A DNA stretch of 64,000 nt from Agapetus fuscipes (Eukaryota > Arthropoda > Insecta > Trichoptera > Glossosomatidae). Every line of letters begins with the position of its first letter. Within the stretch, counting starts at the first letter, position 1. A model generated the notes under the pieces. The model was not told where the DNA came from, made no database searches, and saw nothing but the letters and a program-made list of their open reading frames with translations. The position numbers and the translations under genes are program-made. The stretch is from assembly GCA_951799405.1 (NCBI GenBank), contig OX637334.1:6200001-6264000 (forward strand), written 5' to 3'. Of the stretch, positions 51,056-62,561 are shown piece after piece.

Positions 51056-51500
51056 AAGTATCTAGCTCCTAATGTTTGAAAGCTCCCAGAATAATGTTGA
51101 CACACAAAAATGACAGTTGTGAATGACCATCTGAAGCGATAAGGTATTATGTTCAAAATGTAGGTTCCTACATTCACATTATTTTTGTTTTTGGGTAAGG
51201 AATATCATTTTAATATTTGATATGGGAATTAAATCTATTGGAGCGTAAATTTGAAAATATTTACCTAAAAAATATGACCTTCTGTAAAGAAAAACGAGCC
51301 TTTGAAAATACAAGAAAAAAACTAGATATAACAGATGAAGGATACGAAGATAGAATATTATAGAGACTCTAGCCATTCTTAAAATAATCCGCTAGATAAT
51401 TTTTGAGAAATCGTAATTTTTTGAGAAGGTGGATTTTGGAAATAATCAATTGTTGTTTTTAGTCAAAAGACGCATCCATTAAAGCTTCTTTTCTATTGCT
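51056..51500. other. No recognisable feature
   Basis: A minus frame of 65 codons (51179-51376) is aromatic-rich but has no domain. Confidence 0.4.
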
Positions 51501-51704
51501 CATCTTTAATCTATGTTGAAAGTAAATACGCAGAAACTTGTAAGTTCGCGTTTACACATGCCACAGGTGTACTCACAAAATCAAATTTAAAAAATCTCAA
51601 ATGAACATAAATCCTGCAACTCTTGCCGCTCTTTTGTTACATAGAAGTGGAATGATATTGGTAAATTGGCCCAATTTTTACAGTTTGGATGATCAGCTTT
51701 ATGT
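51501..51704 (-). mobile_element. Rep-A copy, diverged
   Basis: CTTGTAAGTTCGCGTTTACA, AACATAAATCCTGCAACTCT and GATCAGCTTTATGTC. Confidence 0.72.
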
Positions 51705-51789
51705 CATTTTTCACTGTAATAGGAGATAGCGGATTTTGGAAACAGGTACATTGTTCGTTTTGTTATTTTTTAGTTTGAGGTTGCTCCTT

Positions 51790-52012
51790 AGGTAATAGGT
51801 TGATATGAAACTGACCACTGAAACTGTTGTGAAAATTGATTCATTTTGCCAATGTCACCCTCGTTGAAGCGGCAACGGTGACAAGAGTTATGTTTATTTG
51901 ATGTTTGTATTTTTTTCAAAACACACACGACATGTGTAAAATAGAACTTATACGTGTCTGCTCGTAAACATTAATCAAATAGAATTTTATAAATACACGC
52001 AGCTTATAATTA
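51790..52012 (+). mobile_element. Rep-A copy, diverged
   Basis: GGTTGATATGAAACTGACCA, TTTTGCCAATGTCACCCTCG and CTTATACGTGTCTGCTCGTA. Confidence 0.72.
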
Positions 52013-52939
52013 TAATATATTTATTCCAATCTAGTTGCGCGGAGGGTGCAATACGTGACCAGCCACATAAAATTTACAAGTTAATACAGAGGGAAAAAAG
52101 GATAAACTAAAATTGCAGATTATGGAAGTCATTTTTATTTTGTTATGAATTCAAAGAGCGGTCAAAAAGGTTGACCGCATCTTCTCCACATTGAGCCCAT
52201 TAACAGAGATCAAGGCGAGTCTAGCGTGGAACAGGGTGCACGTGGCATTGACAAGCCTTTGGCATTGTCATTAAGAGGCAAATTGTGAATGCAAATTGTC
52301 GGGTCTGTCAATTTGTGGGGTCCAATTGACAATGCAAACAGACACGTCGGCGAATGTGAGCGTTGGCGTGTTCGCCCAACTTGTCTCTCGAACCAACAGA
52401 AGTTTCTAGAAAATACGAGAGTGGAGGGGGAAGATAAGGGTGGACTGAATTTTAAATTCTTTATCTTTCACAGGAGATTCAATCACTAGGATTACTTTGC
52501 TTAAATTCCCTAGTGTGGTTCTCTGGATGCGCCAGCCAAATTACGAGAAAACTCTGGGGACCTATCAATAGTTGTTCTGAAGCGCTGTTCTGCTAACTTC
52601 CTTACACTTTGGATATCAATCCAAGTCGGAACTCCATAGATAAAAAAACACAGTACACCTTATTGTTGGACACAAATCGCTATCTCGTTGCCTTAAGGTC
52701 TTGAGGAATTTATCAGAATAGCGCTTCTGGTCTTTAGGAGACGGACACAGATATGGCGACGGTTCCTTATTTGTTTTATTCGATGACGCGCGGGGAAGGG
52801 GCGAGTTGACAAAAGGTCGATAAAACACTAATTTTCAAGCAATACCAATACCTTTTATATTCAAAATAAAGATACAATAGAAATAATATAGGTAACATTT
52901 AATATACTTTATTTGTTATTCTAAATTAAAAAAAAAAAA
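52013..52939. other. Unassigned
   Basis: 52180-52400 is less AT-rich and has CAATTGACAATGC and GGCATTGTCATT words, partly inverted. No gene. Confidence 0.35.
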
Positions 52940-52985
52940 AGATTTTGTGAAGAGGAATGCAATTCACCAACCTATTCTGCCGACG
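52940..52985 (+). repeat. S4 repeat, short
   Basis: GATTTTGTGAAGAGGAATGC, AATTCACCAACCTATTCTGC. Preceded by 13 A at 52928-52940. Confidence 0.6.
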
Positions 52986-53056
52986 TTTGTTAAAGGTAGA
53001 TGAATTTTTGAGACCTACGAAATGCAAATATGAAAAATAAATCACCTTTTTTAAAT

Positions 53057-53128
53057 CCGACGGGAATCTAACCCAAGACCTTCCGAATATGTGTCCTATA
53101 TATTACCTCCTAGACTACGGACCAGTCA
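53057..53128 (-). repeat. S1-like tRNA head fragment
   Basis: On the minus strand CTGGTCCGTAGTCTAGGAGG, then GGAAGGTCTTGGGTTAGATT and CCCGTC: A and B boxes recognisable, body absent. Confidence 0.6.
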
Positions 53129-53890
53129 GTGGCGTGCCTACGGTTTCTGCCATGCGCATGCTGGATAAATAAAGTTGCACTAAATCACACATAATAAATC
53201 TTACCCCTTTGTTTCTTTCCTCGGTGTTTCTTAATCTCTTCAGACTTTGATTTTGGATTTAATCAATAAATCTTTACATACTTAAGATCCTTACGAGGTA
53301 CAACTATATTTTTACAGGAATTCATTGTATACTAAAAAAAAAACGGATTCTCGATCGCAAACAAGGAATAAGTTAATTATTCTGATATTTGAATAAAACG
53401 CACCGGACGCGACAGTATTTTCAAAACACAATAAGTCATTCATAAATCTGTAAACAGCTACAGTCTGGAATCGTAAAATTTAAAGGACGAAAAGCTTAGC
53501 TTATATGACATTGTTATTACGCGTACTCCAAGTACAATCTGTGAATGAATGACGTGCGTCTTTAGAATTAAAAAGAGCTTAACGGACTATCTTCATACAA
53601 GCTTACAGAGGCCAAGCTTTTTTTCATAATATGTTAAACAAAGACAGGTCTCTTTGAATAACATAGTTTCGTTCGTCAATAACTAATAATAATATCCCAC
53701 TGCCACTCACAGATGGTAGTAGCACGAATGTTGATGGCGGAAATTTTAAAAAGATGAATGGCGATTAGTGTCTAATCTACGCAAAAATATTATTTTTTTC
53801 ATTTCTGAAGGTCCGCATGCTTAGCTTTTAAGCTTGTAAGAGAGTCACGCCACTGGGACCAGTTGATGTAAGTGTTGTGTAGAAATGATG
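53129..53890. other. No recognisable feature
   Basis: AT-rich, no frame above 60 codons and no shared repeat. Confidence 0.4.
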
Positions 53891-54207
53891 TCACAGAAAC
53901 TAAATCACTTTTCATGGATACCATGTCTCGAGACATGGATATCATGTTTCTAGTCATGGATTCGACACATCTAGTCACAGAATCCATGCCTCAAATCACA
54001 AATACCATGTCCCAAGTCACAGATACATTGTCTTAAGTCAAAGATCAAAGTCATGTCCCAAGTCAAGGATACCGTAGCTCAAGTGAAAGATACTGTGTCC
54101 CAAGTCAAGGATACTGTGTCCCAAGTCAAGGATACCGTGTTTCAAGTCAAGGATACCGTGATCCAAGTCAAGAATACCGTGTCCCAAGTCACGGATACGA
54201 ATATGAA
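53891..54207. repeat. 21-bp minisatellite with heptad coding pattern
   Basis: About fifteen units of the form CCCAAGTCAAGGATACCGTG; those at 54050-54200 are nearly identical, earlier ones decayed. The plus frame 54053-54268 encodes repeats of SQVKDTV. The minus strand (53799-53987) also has a 7-residue rhythm, MDSVTRC, MISMSRD, MVSMKSD. No start context or flanking domain shows it is a real protein. Confidence 0.8.
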
Positions 54208-54261
54208 TTGTTACCTACATTTTTTAATAAACGAAAATGTGAAATACATAAAAATGATTAT

Positions 54262-54578
54262 TCTATAATCTATAATCTAAGTTGCAAAGATATATTCATT
54301 TAAAGCTCTCAGATGTATGCCCACAAACCAACAAGTGTAGTTCGCGCTTACAAATGCTGAATGTGTACTTACAAATAAAATCCAAACCTCAAATGAACAT
54401 AAGCCCCACAACTTTTGCCGACCTTCCCTGAAACAGGGGTGACATTGGCAAAGTGAACCATTTTTTACAGTATGGGTGGTCAGCCTCATACCAACCTATA
54501 AGTCAAGGAATATGAATAATAAATTACATTTAAATATAAAAAAGAACAAAACCTTACAAAGAAATCTATACAAAAAAA
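54262..54578 (-). mobile_element. Rep-A long form
   Basis: Standard part 54262-54510 and a 5' extension to 54578 (TTTTTTTGTATAGATTTCTT on the minus strand). The extension starts at the same point as in 29776-30086. Confidence 0.85.
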
Positions 54579-54967
54579 GTCAAAAATTTCCTATGCAAAA
54601 AATAAAATAAATTAATATTCAAAATTAAACAAACATAAACAAATAGTTCATGAATAAAATATTTTGTTATCAATACTTTTTTCTGTTTGTATAAAATAAA
54701 TAGTTTATTTGTTTGAACCAAATCTATCAAACCCAGCAGTCCATAAAATTAAATTTATTTTTATTATGCTGATGAAAAATAACTCCCTGCCATATTCGCA
54801 GGTGAATAAATAATTCATATATTTTTATCTGACCGCATATTCACGTTAAGGTAAATCATATTAATCCAACACACGCAAATATGACTCGGTAATGCATAGA
54901 GTATTAAACAAAACAACGTTAATAAACTACACGTATGATTAGTGGAACCTTTTTATTTTAACAATTT
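54579..54967. other. No recognisable feature
   Basis: AT-rich, no frame or shared repeat. Confidence 0.4.
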
Positions 54968-55138
54968 TGGAAGCTGGCTTTACGCTTACCACTTCAGTTG
55001 AAGTGGGGGTCTCCCAGCACGTGATGGGGCTGGTACTCTTTTTTTTAAAGGCTGAGTAAACGTTGCCGGTATTCTTATTTGGGTATGGGAATAAACACCG
55101 AGACGGGAAATTATTTCTGACACCCTCGGGTGTTGAAC
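54968..55138 (-). mobile_element. S2 internal fragment
   Basis: CCACTTCAGTTGAAGTGGGG to CTGACACCCTCGGGTG. Both the head and the tail are missing. Confidence 0.75.
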
Positions 55139-55510
55139 TATTTACAGCCTGATACCAATACAGAAATCAATATCCAATAAATTATTGGAGATCGAACTCT
55201 AGAACTCTGATTTTAAATTCTAGCCTTATAGAAACTAGAAGTTTTTAACGGATCTTGAACGGATCTGATTGATTATATTTGGAATGTTTAATTTTTTTTA
55301 GTCACGACGAAATAAGTGTGTGAACTACATTCCCCACAAAATTTATTCATTGAAAAAACATGGGTTGTAACATTTACATATTGTTATTTATAACTGCGTC
55401 AACAGCAAACTACCAAGTACAAAACGTTACGCTTAGACTCAACCATGGCGTTCATTAAAAGATGTATGAAAACCGAAACTGCGACTTCTAGTGAGCGATT
55501 TATTTTTGGT
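55139..55510. other. Unassigned
   Basis: 55405-55450 shares CCAAGTACAAAACGTTACG and AGACTCAACCATGGCGTT with 19480; probably an old element end. Confidence 0.35.
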
Positions 55511-55690
55511 AAAGCACTCATTGTCATCTTCTAAAGGCAGTGCCGTCTTATGCCAGCTATATCTCTTTGTTGGCTGCCATCCTCTTGAGATGTGAACAGG
55601 AGGAGACATCCATGAGCCGCTATGAATCCTGGAAGTATAAAGTTCTTGGGGGACATCTTGTTTGTCTTCCCAAGATTTTCCCTTCAAAAA
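55511..55690 (-). repeat. D3 repeat
   Basis: TCATCTTCTAAAGGCAGTGC, TGGCTGCCATCCTCTTGAGA, GGAGACATCCATGAGCCGCT. Closest to the copy at 36480, in the other orientation. The open frames on either strand are shadows. Confidence 0.6.
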
Positions 55691-55807
55691 TGTTGCTCGG
55701 AAAGGTCCTATGCCTAATACAGTATGTTATTAGTAATTTTCTTCTTTTTTTAAATGTGACCCATAAGCTCTCTTCCTTCTTATACTACCTGCTTCCTGTA
55801 AGTAAGT

Positions 55808-56096
55808 CCGGTCGTTAACTTAGTTTGCATTCCATGCCAAAAGCTTGAGTTAGGATCCCACCAATGGTGCAGAAATGATTTTCCGTGTACGTGTTTATTT
55901 CAAACTTGAAATAAAAACCCTTTAAATACCCTTCACAAGAAATGAGTACAATGCCCCTCGGGAGATGGGACAACCCCACTTCAACTGAAGTGGTTGGCGT
56001 AAGAATGATTCCTTTACTTGTGAAAAAAAATACATTCACTCGCCATATGTGACTCCTTTGGGGAGAACGTAGCAAGAAGTTAGACTACGAGTATAT
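55808..56096 (+). mobile_element. S2 SINE, near full length
   Basis: CCGGTCGTTAACTTAGTTTG (A box, mutated), GTTAGGATCCCACC (B box, mutated), CTCGGGAGATGGGACAACCC, ACTTCAACTGAAGTGG, AACGTAGCAAGAAGTTAGAC. Confidence 0.82.
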
Positions 56097-56162
56097 GACG
56101 CCTTTTCTATCGACTCCTTTTCAACCAATGATGTCTTGGTCATCTTTCTCAAAACCACAACT

Positions 56163-56416
56163 TGATTCCTTTAACTATACTCGTAGTTAGTATGAAGCTG
56201 ATCCTCCATGCTCAACACACTTGTTTCGCTTTTTCCAATGCCATTTCGGTTTCAGGGAAAGTTGGCAGGATTTGCAAGGTTTATGTTCTTGTGAGGTTCA
56301 TTTTGTAAGTGCACATGCAGCTAGTGTAAACCAGAACTTATACGTGTCTGCTTGTGGGCGTAATACGTATGAGCTCTAAATTTCAATTAATCTTTGCAAC
56401 TTATAAAATAGATTAT
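56163..56416 (+). mobile_element. Rep-A copy, older type
   Basis: ATTCCTTTAACTATACTCGT, TAGTATGAAGCTGATCCTCC and CTTATACGTGTCTGCTTGTG. Confidence 0.72.
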
Positions 56417-56700
56417 GGAATGCCTCCTTCTTTTTCGTATTTTTTGGATGGTTCAGATTTTGCAGCCATACAACAAAATGCTCCACACAAAAGCTTTCAT
56501 GAATCCTATTCTTATTTCTATTTTTAATGTAAGTAAAACGCTATGGTTGCGTTTGAACGTGAAATTTGATACTCTGGCTGTAGACCGCAGGTTGCACCTA
56601 CCTTCTATTTGTGCAGGTCGCGCTTTCAAACCAAACAAATTTGCGCAGGTATGATGAGAGCGTGCATAATGAAGCATGACGAATACAATGACTGTCAAAA
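56417..56700 (-). pseudogene. RTE-like LINE fragment
   Basis: The minus frame ends IRIGFMKAFVWSILLYGCKI, followed past a stop by NHPKNT; the VWS-LLYGCE-W motif of RTE-like LINE proteins is clear. Only a short piece; the rest of the frame (to 56698) is unrelated. Confidence 0.5.
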
Positions 56701-56756
56701 GCCACCCCCTAGCCCCACACCAGGTGTCAGGGGGGTGAGGGAGCTAACAATTGAAA

Positions 56757-57085
56757 CCTGGCATCTGTCATTTGTTTCCGAAACGAAATCTGGCATTGGT
56801 TATCTTAAACTTAGTATCTGTAATCTGTCATCTGAAATCTGGCTTTTGTTATCTTAAACCTGGTATAATATGTCGTTTGAAATCTGGCGTTCGTTATCTT
56901 AATCCTGGTATCTGTCGTCTGAAAACTGGCATTAATTATCTTGAACCTGGTATCTGTCGTCTTAAATCTGGTATCTGTTATCCAAAATCTGGTGTTTGTT
57001 ATCTGAAATGTCTTTTTTCTAAAATCTAGTATCTGTTATTTGAAATTTGGCATCTTTTATCCAAAACCTGGCATTTCGTCCTCTT
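56757..57085. repeat. 24-bp minisatellite
   Basis: About thirteen units of GGTATCTGTCATCTGAAATC type. The plus frame 56751-57029 encodes an 8-residue rhythm, GICRLKSG and CYLKPGI; a by-product of period 24. Confidence 0.75.
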
Positions 57086-57344
57086 AGTGCTTGTTTGTTT
57101 TATGAACATGGTAATTTCACATGAGCAATGTATATGTGTGTGTTGATTCAATGCGTCTTGTGAAAACTGGTAATTGACTAAAATAAAAACTAAGTAACTA
57201 TATAATTAAAAACAAGCCTTACAGTATCGTACTTTACATTTTTTCTTAACTTAGATTGTGTAAAATGTGATTCTTAAGACAATTTCATTGAAAGCTCATA
57301 TCGAAATCAAATAGCAAATACGCCAAACAAGCACTGAGGGGATG

Positions 57345-57620
57345 ATCTAGCATCTTAAATCTAGTATTTTCAATCTGAAATATTGTATCTGTCATCTGAA
57401 AATCAAGTATCTGTTATTTAAACTCTGGCATCTGTTATCCGAAACCTGAAATTTTATCTGAAACATGGTATCTGTCATCTGAAATCTAACATTTGTTATC
57501 CGCAACCTTGTATATTTTGTTTTTTGAAACCGGATATCTGTAATCTGAAATAAAATATAAGTTACTTTAAATCTGGCATCTGTTATTCGAATCCTGGCCT
57601 TTGTTATCTGAAGGCTACGT
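57345..57620. repeat. Second, more decayed block of the 24-bp minisatellite
   Basis: GGCATCTGTTATCCGAAACC, GGTATCTGTCATCTGAAATC and similar; separated from the first block by about 260 bp of other sequence (57086-57344). Confidence 0.65.
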
Positions 57621-58209
57621 ATAAAAATAAAACTAAAATAACAAAAAAACTTTTGTAGATGAGATACAAAAGATCCTTATAATATATTTTTACACGTACG
57701 ATCTGGTTGAAGTGAAATCGGCTACAAAAAAATCTTTATAATCATCGCCCGAAAAGGCATAATTCATACATTTTCCTTCAGTTGCCTTTCGCACGGGAAC
57801 ACAGAAGGCCTACTTCGGGTTTTCCGGATGTGAGTCTAACCGATACCTTCCAATATTCAAGGCTTCATTACAAGAAAACACGATTGTATTTATGTACTAC
57901 GGGTAGGTAAATTTTGTACAAATATTAGATTACGATTTGCAAATAATGGCATCTTATACAATCAGAATAAAACTTTTGTTAAATATACATAAAATAAACT
58001 GTTATTGATTCTTTAGAGGAGAAACAACACTAGGGAACAGAACTAGGAACTCTCAACGTAGTGGTCCTCGGGCGCTTGTCTTTTCAATCATCTCGTGAAT
58101 TTTGATAAGTAGAGAACCTTATTGATTAAAATATAAAGCAAAGATGAGAACAAAATAAATCATTTCCCATGTAATACGCATCAAATGGTTTTTTTTAAGT
58201 TAATATACA
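57621..58209. other. Unassigned
   Basis: 57815-57885 (GTGAGTCTAACCGATACCTT) faintly resembles a reversed S1 head. No gene. Confidence 0.35.
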
Positions 58210-58442
58210 TATGTAAAGGTTGAATCCTGGCAGTGTACAAAAAAATACCATTGATATTTTCAAATTTGCTCTTTGCTGTGTTGTAAAGTTCAGAACTTAA
58301 CCAAAGGCCGGCCACTAAAGGTCCATCCAACCTTACACCAACTGGGTTTTGGCGCTTTCTGTAGCGATGACCAAGCATGCAGAGGGCTTTTGAGATGGGA
58401 TTTACACAAAACAGCGCTCACTAAATGAATTATCCTAATATT
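58210..58442 (+). mobile_element. S1 SINE lacking most of its head
   Basis: Begins at GGTTGAATCCTGGCAG (B box) and ends CTCACTAAATGAATTATCCT. Confidence 0.8.
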
Positions 58443-59021
58443 ATTATAAACATGGCAGTCCCATACAATACTGGCGTTTCCAAGAAAAAAAATCTAATTT
58501 AAAAAAAATCGAACCTCATTCATAAAAAGAGAGCATCCATGTTCGTCAAATGTCTCTGTAGCTTAGATCGGATCACATTGGTGAAAACTAAAACTTAAAT
58601 CAGATACAACGCGTTAGACAGTGACGTCACAGGAGAATACCACTGACTGAGCCTATTTTTTGACAGTAGGCATCGCCTCACACGTCAGACTGGCAGGCTT
58701 GCCTGTGCCTACTTTATTCACCTCCATACAGACGCTTTTGATAATCCAGTTTTTCGCCTACCCGCCTGTATTTTTCATCATTTCAAGCCGCGCGCCCCGC
58801 CGCGTGATACGAGCTTTTATTCATGAATAAAAAAGCTCTTTTCTGTAACGGAGCTTTTTTAACGTTATTAAGCAGGTGAGTTTCACAATACTCTTATAAC
58901 GAGATTTCAGCGTTACAGAATCATGCCTGTTCTCTAAAACAATCAAAAGAATTACTTCATGATCTAGCAACAATCCCACAAGGAGTGCCACCCAAGGGAT
59001 GCTATTAGCTTCAGTGACATT
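58443..59021. other. No recognisable feature
   Basis: Slightly GC-richer (58670-58800), no frame or shared repeat. Confidence 0.4.
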
Positions 59022-59249
59022 CCTTGACTTATAGAGTGATATGAGGCTGATCACCCATACTGTAAAAAAAAAACACTTTGCCAATGTCCCCCCTTTTTCA
59101 GGGAAGGTCGGCAAGAGTTGCAGGGCTTATGTTCATTTGAGATTGGGTTTTTATATTGTTAGTCCACACGCGGCATGTATAAGCGTGAACTTATACGTGT
59201 CTGCTTATGGGAATGCATTTTTGCAACATAGATTATAGATTCGATTATA
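59022..59249 (+). mobile_element. Rep-A copy with 6-bp target duplication
   Basis: GACATT at 59016-59021 and 59250-59255. CCTTGACTTATAGAGTGATA to CATAGATTATAGATTCGATT. Confidence 0.9.
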
Positions 59250-59530
59250 GACATTGAACCATGTACTTTTAGATTCATGGGAACGTCTCTGATCTAGAGG
59301 TTATTGTTTTGTTGTGACGTTGCTATTCATTTTACGAAAAGGCCTCAAACTATTCAAGAAAATTTAAAGCATTGTTTGTGCGCCCATGTGCTGTAGATCT
59401 TCCTGACTCATATATAGAGCACAGGTCTTAGGAAAGTTTGATCATAATTCACATATTGTGGCACTATCCACTGCAACACTCTGATCAGGTTGCGCTCCTC
59501 ACTGCAATACGGTTGGTGTCAGTAATTACG

Positions 59531-59776
59531 CTTTTATTTTTACAGGTAAAGAGACCAACCTTACGCCAGCCACTTAAGTTAAAGAGAGACTTTCTAATCT
59601 CCCGAGGGAGCTAGTTCCCATTTCATGTGCAGGCTGAGTAAACCTTTTCGTGTTGTGATTTTGGGTTTGAAATAAACACCGAAACAGGAAATCATTTTTG
59701 ACACCTTCGGGTAGGATCAAACCCTAGCTCTTGGCATGGAAAGCCAGCATTCTACCAACTTAGCTATGTATCAACC
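59531..59776 (-). mobile_element. S2 SINE, 3'-shortened
   Basis: Head at 59776 (CTGGTTGATACATAGCTAAG), body through TTTACCTGTAAAAATAAAAG. The usual AACGCGGCAAG tail is absent. X begins at its head end. Confidence 0.82.
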
Positions 59777-60351
59777 AGTACCCTCTGTACGAGTTGCAAA
59801 ACGGCAAACAAAACAAAAACGGCAGATTTTGGAAGAAATCACGCTTTAATATTTTCCGTAAACTTGAGTAAAGTTAAGTTTACGGAAAATATTAAAGCGT
59901 GATTTCTCCCAAAATCTGCCGTTTTTGTTTCTTACACTTTATGGTCTTAGCAGAAGAGTTACAATGATGAAGACAATCAAGTTCAAACAAACAAAAACGG
60001 CAGATTTTGGGGAAAACCACTCTTTAATACTTTCCGTAAACTTTACTTTACTCAAGTTTACAGAAAATATTAAAGCGTGATTTCTCCCAAAATCTGCCGT
60101 TTTTGTTTCTTACACTTTGTGGTCTTAGCAAAAGAGTTACAATGATGAAGAAAATCAAGTTCAAACAAACAAAAACGGCAGATTTTGGGGAAAGCCACTC
60201 TTTAATACTTTCCGTAAACTTTACTTTACTCAAGTTTTGCAACTCGTACTAAGGGTACAGATCAGTTTACTCCGTAACTCCCTCTTGTGATGCAGAAAAC
60301 CAGCTGTTCTTTTATATTTTGGGTGGTCTACCTAGTAGACACTGTCCGTCC
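59777..60351 (+). mobile_element. X1: inverted-end element with internal tandem units
   Basis: Outer ends AGTACCCTCTGTACGAGTTG (59777) and, inverted, TTTTGCAACTCGTACTAAGG (60235-60254). Between them lie two tandem units of about 179 bp (starting 59877 and 60056). Each is itself an imperfect hairpin because AAAACGGCAGATTTTGGG occurs in both orientations. After the inverted end come about 90 bp with a hairpin GTCTACCTAGTAGAC at 60326-60340, then CTGTCCGTCC. No coding. Confidence 0.7.
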
Positions 60352-60688
60352 AGTACCCTTAGTACGAGTTGCAAAATTTGAGAAAAGTAAAGTGTACGGA
60401 AAATATTAAAGAGGGATTTCTCCCAAAATCTGCCGTTTTTGTTTCTTACACTTTATGGTCTTAGCAAAAGAGTTACAATGATGAAGAAAATCAAGTTCAA
60501 ACAAACAAAAACGGCAGATTTTGGGGAAAGCCACTCTTTAATACTTTCCGTAAACTTTATATTACTCAAGTTTTGCAACTCGTACTAAGGGTACAGATCA
60601 GTTTACTCCGTAACTCCCTCTTGTGATGCAGAAAACCAGCTGTTCTTCTATTTTTTAGGGGGTCTGCCTAGTAGACCCTGTCCGTCCA
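60352..60688 (+). mobile_element. X2: second X element, head-to-tail with X1
   Basis: Starts AGTACCCTTAGTACGAGTTG directly after the CTGTCCGTCC of X1. It has one internal unit (60391-60569), the inverted end at 60570-60593, the same 90-bp region and hairpin GGTCTGCCTAGTAGACC at 60661-60677, ending CTGTCCGTCCAG. Orientation is arbitrary. Confidence 0.7.
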
Positions 60689-61169
60689 GTATTTCAAGGG
60701 CAACGATAATCCTATTATGTGATTTACATTTGAGAAAAACCACAACAACAAAAATTGTATCAGCTGCTTTTATACTTATGCCTTTTCATTTAGTGAAAGT
60801 CGCTCGTTTAGTGAGTTTCTTTATCACAATATGTTTCGCTCGTTATCCGAATTATTCGTTATGCAAGGTGCTACAATATATCACGTGAAATTAAGGCATT
60901 CTTTGTAGCGGGAATGTAGCATGCTTTATGAAATGCCACTTATTATCTCTACCTGCTACTGGTTTTGCTACATTTTTTATTATAACACAAGCTCACCGAG
61001 TTTACCACTAAATTATTTATGCTTAGATGTTCATGGATGTAGCTCAAAATTTGTCATCCGTTTTTACAAACCACGACCGATCCTTAGTGCGGTGGTTAAC
61101 GCAACAGCTTCCATGGGATTATTTAGCGATGCAAAATTCAAACACTGATATGGCTTACTTGCAATAAAT
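60689..61169. other. Unassigned; possible tRNA-like scrap
   Basis: CTTAGTGCGGTGGTTAACGC at 61083 resembles an A box, but no B box follows at the right distance. Confidence 0.35.
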
Positions 61170-61336
61170 AAAGACCAGCCCCCTTTGGAAGCTTGTAGCC
61201 CCCGTTTCAAGTAAAGTGGTTGGTATAAGGTCTGCCTCTTTACCTGTGAAAATAAATATATATCACACATGTCACGTGTGACCCATATTTTAAATACGCG
61301 GCAAGAAGTTGGACTTTATACGCAGTTCAGTTGCAT
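61170..61336 (+). mobile_element. S2 3' half
   Basis: CCAGCCCCCTTTGGAAGCTT to GCGGCAAGAAGTTGGACTTT and CAGTTCAGTTGC. Confidence 0.75.
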
Positions 61337-61367
61337 TATTTTTTGCGGTTCCTGTGAGGATGGATCC

Positions 61368-61475
61368 ATAATCTAAGTTGCAAAGATATAGGTATTATCA
61401 TTTGAAATTCAGATAAAACCAAACTTCAAAGGAACATAAACCCTACAACTTTTGCTGACCTTCCCTTACACAGGA
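61368..61475 (-). mobile_element. Rep-A copy with internal deletion
   Basis: TCTAAGTTGCAAAGATATAG, then a jump to AAACCAAACTTCAAAGGAAC and CCTTACACAGGAGTG. Confidence 0.72.
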
Positions 61476-61478
61476 GTG

Positions 61479-61733
61479 ATTCCTTGACTTAAAAAGGTTG
61501 GTATGAGGCTGACCACAAATACTGTAAAAAAAGGTTCACTTTGCCAATGTCACCCTGTTTTTAGGGCAGGTCGGAAAAAGTTGCAGGTCTTATGTTCATT
61601 TGAGGCTTTGATTTGAATTTGTAAGTACACATGCAGCATTTGTAAGCGAAACCTTAGACATGTCTGTTTGTGGGCATGCATTTAACATGAATTAAAAATG
61701 TTAACATATCATTGCAACTTAGATTATAGATTA
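61479..61733 (+). mobile_element. Rep-A copy, full length
   Basis: TTCCTTGACTTAAAAAGGTT to CAACTTAGATTATAGATTAT. Head-to-head with the preceding copy, 3 bp apart. Confidence 0.87.
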
Positions 61734-62404
61734 TTATTATAGGTGACATTTACGCCATGGTATATTCTTGGCAGGGGCGTGCATCCCATACAGGCACATG
61801 CGCCTAATAGTTAGGCAATATTTGCTAAAAAACCATTTCAGCTTGATATTCAGATTTAAAATTAAAAATTTAAGTTCGATTGGAGTCATCGATTGCTTTT
61901 CAGTCAATTTCAAATTAGTCGTTTTAAAGGAATGGGATGGGAATAAAAATATTTATTCTGAAAAATATTTGCCTTTACCCTATGCACGCGCCTGATTCAT
62001 GGGGTCTTTGTACTTTTTCTTGAATAAATATGACACAACAGAATGATATTATGTTGGATGATCACGTAGAAAGATAGCTCACTATATTCAATGTTTGACT
62101 TTAAAAATGCTACTTTATGCAACTCGACAGGCAGCTCCGATACAAGCGTCCTGTTTGCGTTTTGCCATGTCCATGGACACTGGACAGATACACGTATGTA
62201 GGTAGAGACCAGCTTCGGACCGTGACAGAAGGTGGTACGGTTAAGCCTCGCCTGTGCCTAATCTGCAGATATTCTTTTACAGGAAGGGTGGACAGCCTTA
62301 CAGTTACATCAACCTCATTACTATGACGTGATATATCAATACAAAATTTTCGAGATAAACGTATTTAGGAGTAATTGTATATTTATAATTCACCAAGCTA
62401 TTTT
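61734..62404. other. No recognisable gene
   Basis: Frames of 69-75 codons without domains. 62381-62402 (TATAATTCACCAAGCTATTT) weakly matches S4. Confidence 0.4.
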
Positions 62405-62543
62405 GCTGGAAGTCTCATCATCACGGCAATTCTTACCTACCGAATATTGGTAATATTTGTATGAAGACCTGTCAATCCAAGATGGCCGCCAGTGAACAGC
62501 TGATTAGTCTTCATGCAAATATTACCGATATTCGGTAGGTAAG
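62405..62543. mobile_element. M1 foldback element, right end lost
   Basis: GCTGGAAGTCTCATCATCAC to TACCGATATTCGGTAGGTAA. The centre matches 17487 almost exactly. Confidence 0.8.
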
Positions 62544-62561
62544 CCTTATCCCTCGACAATC

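Noticed and set aside
54053..54268. Coiled-coil protein gene encoded by the 21-bp array
   Set aside because: No non-repeat coding sequence, splice signals or homologous protein domain flank it; kept only as a finding.
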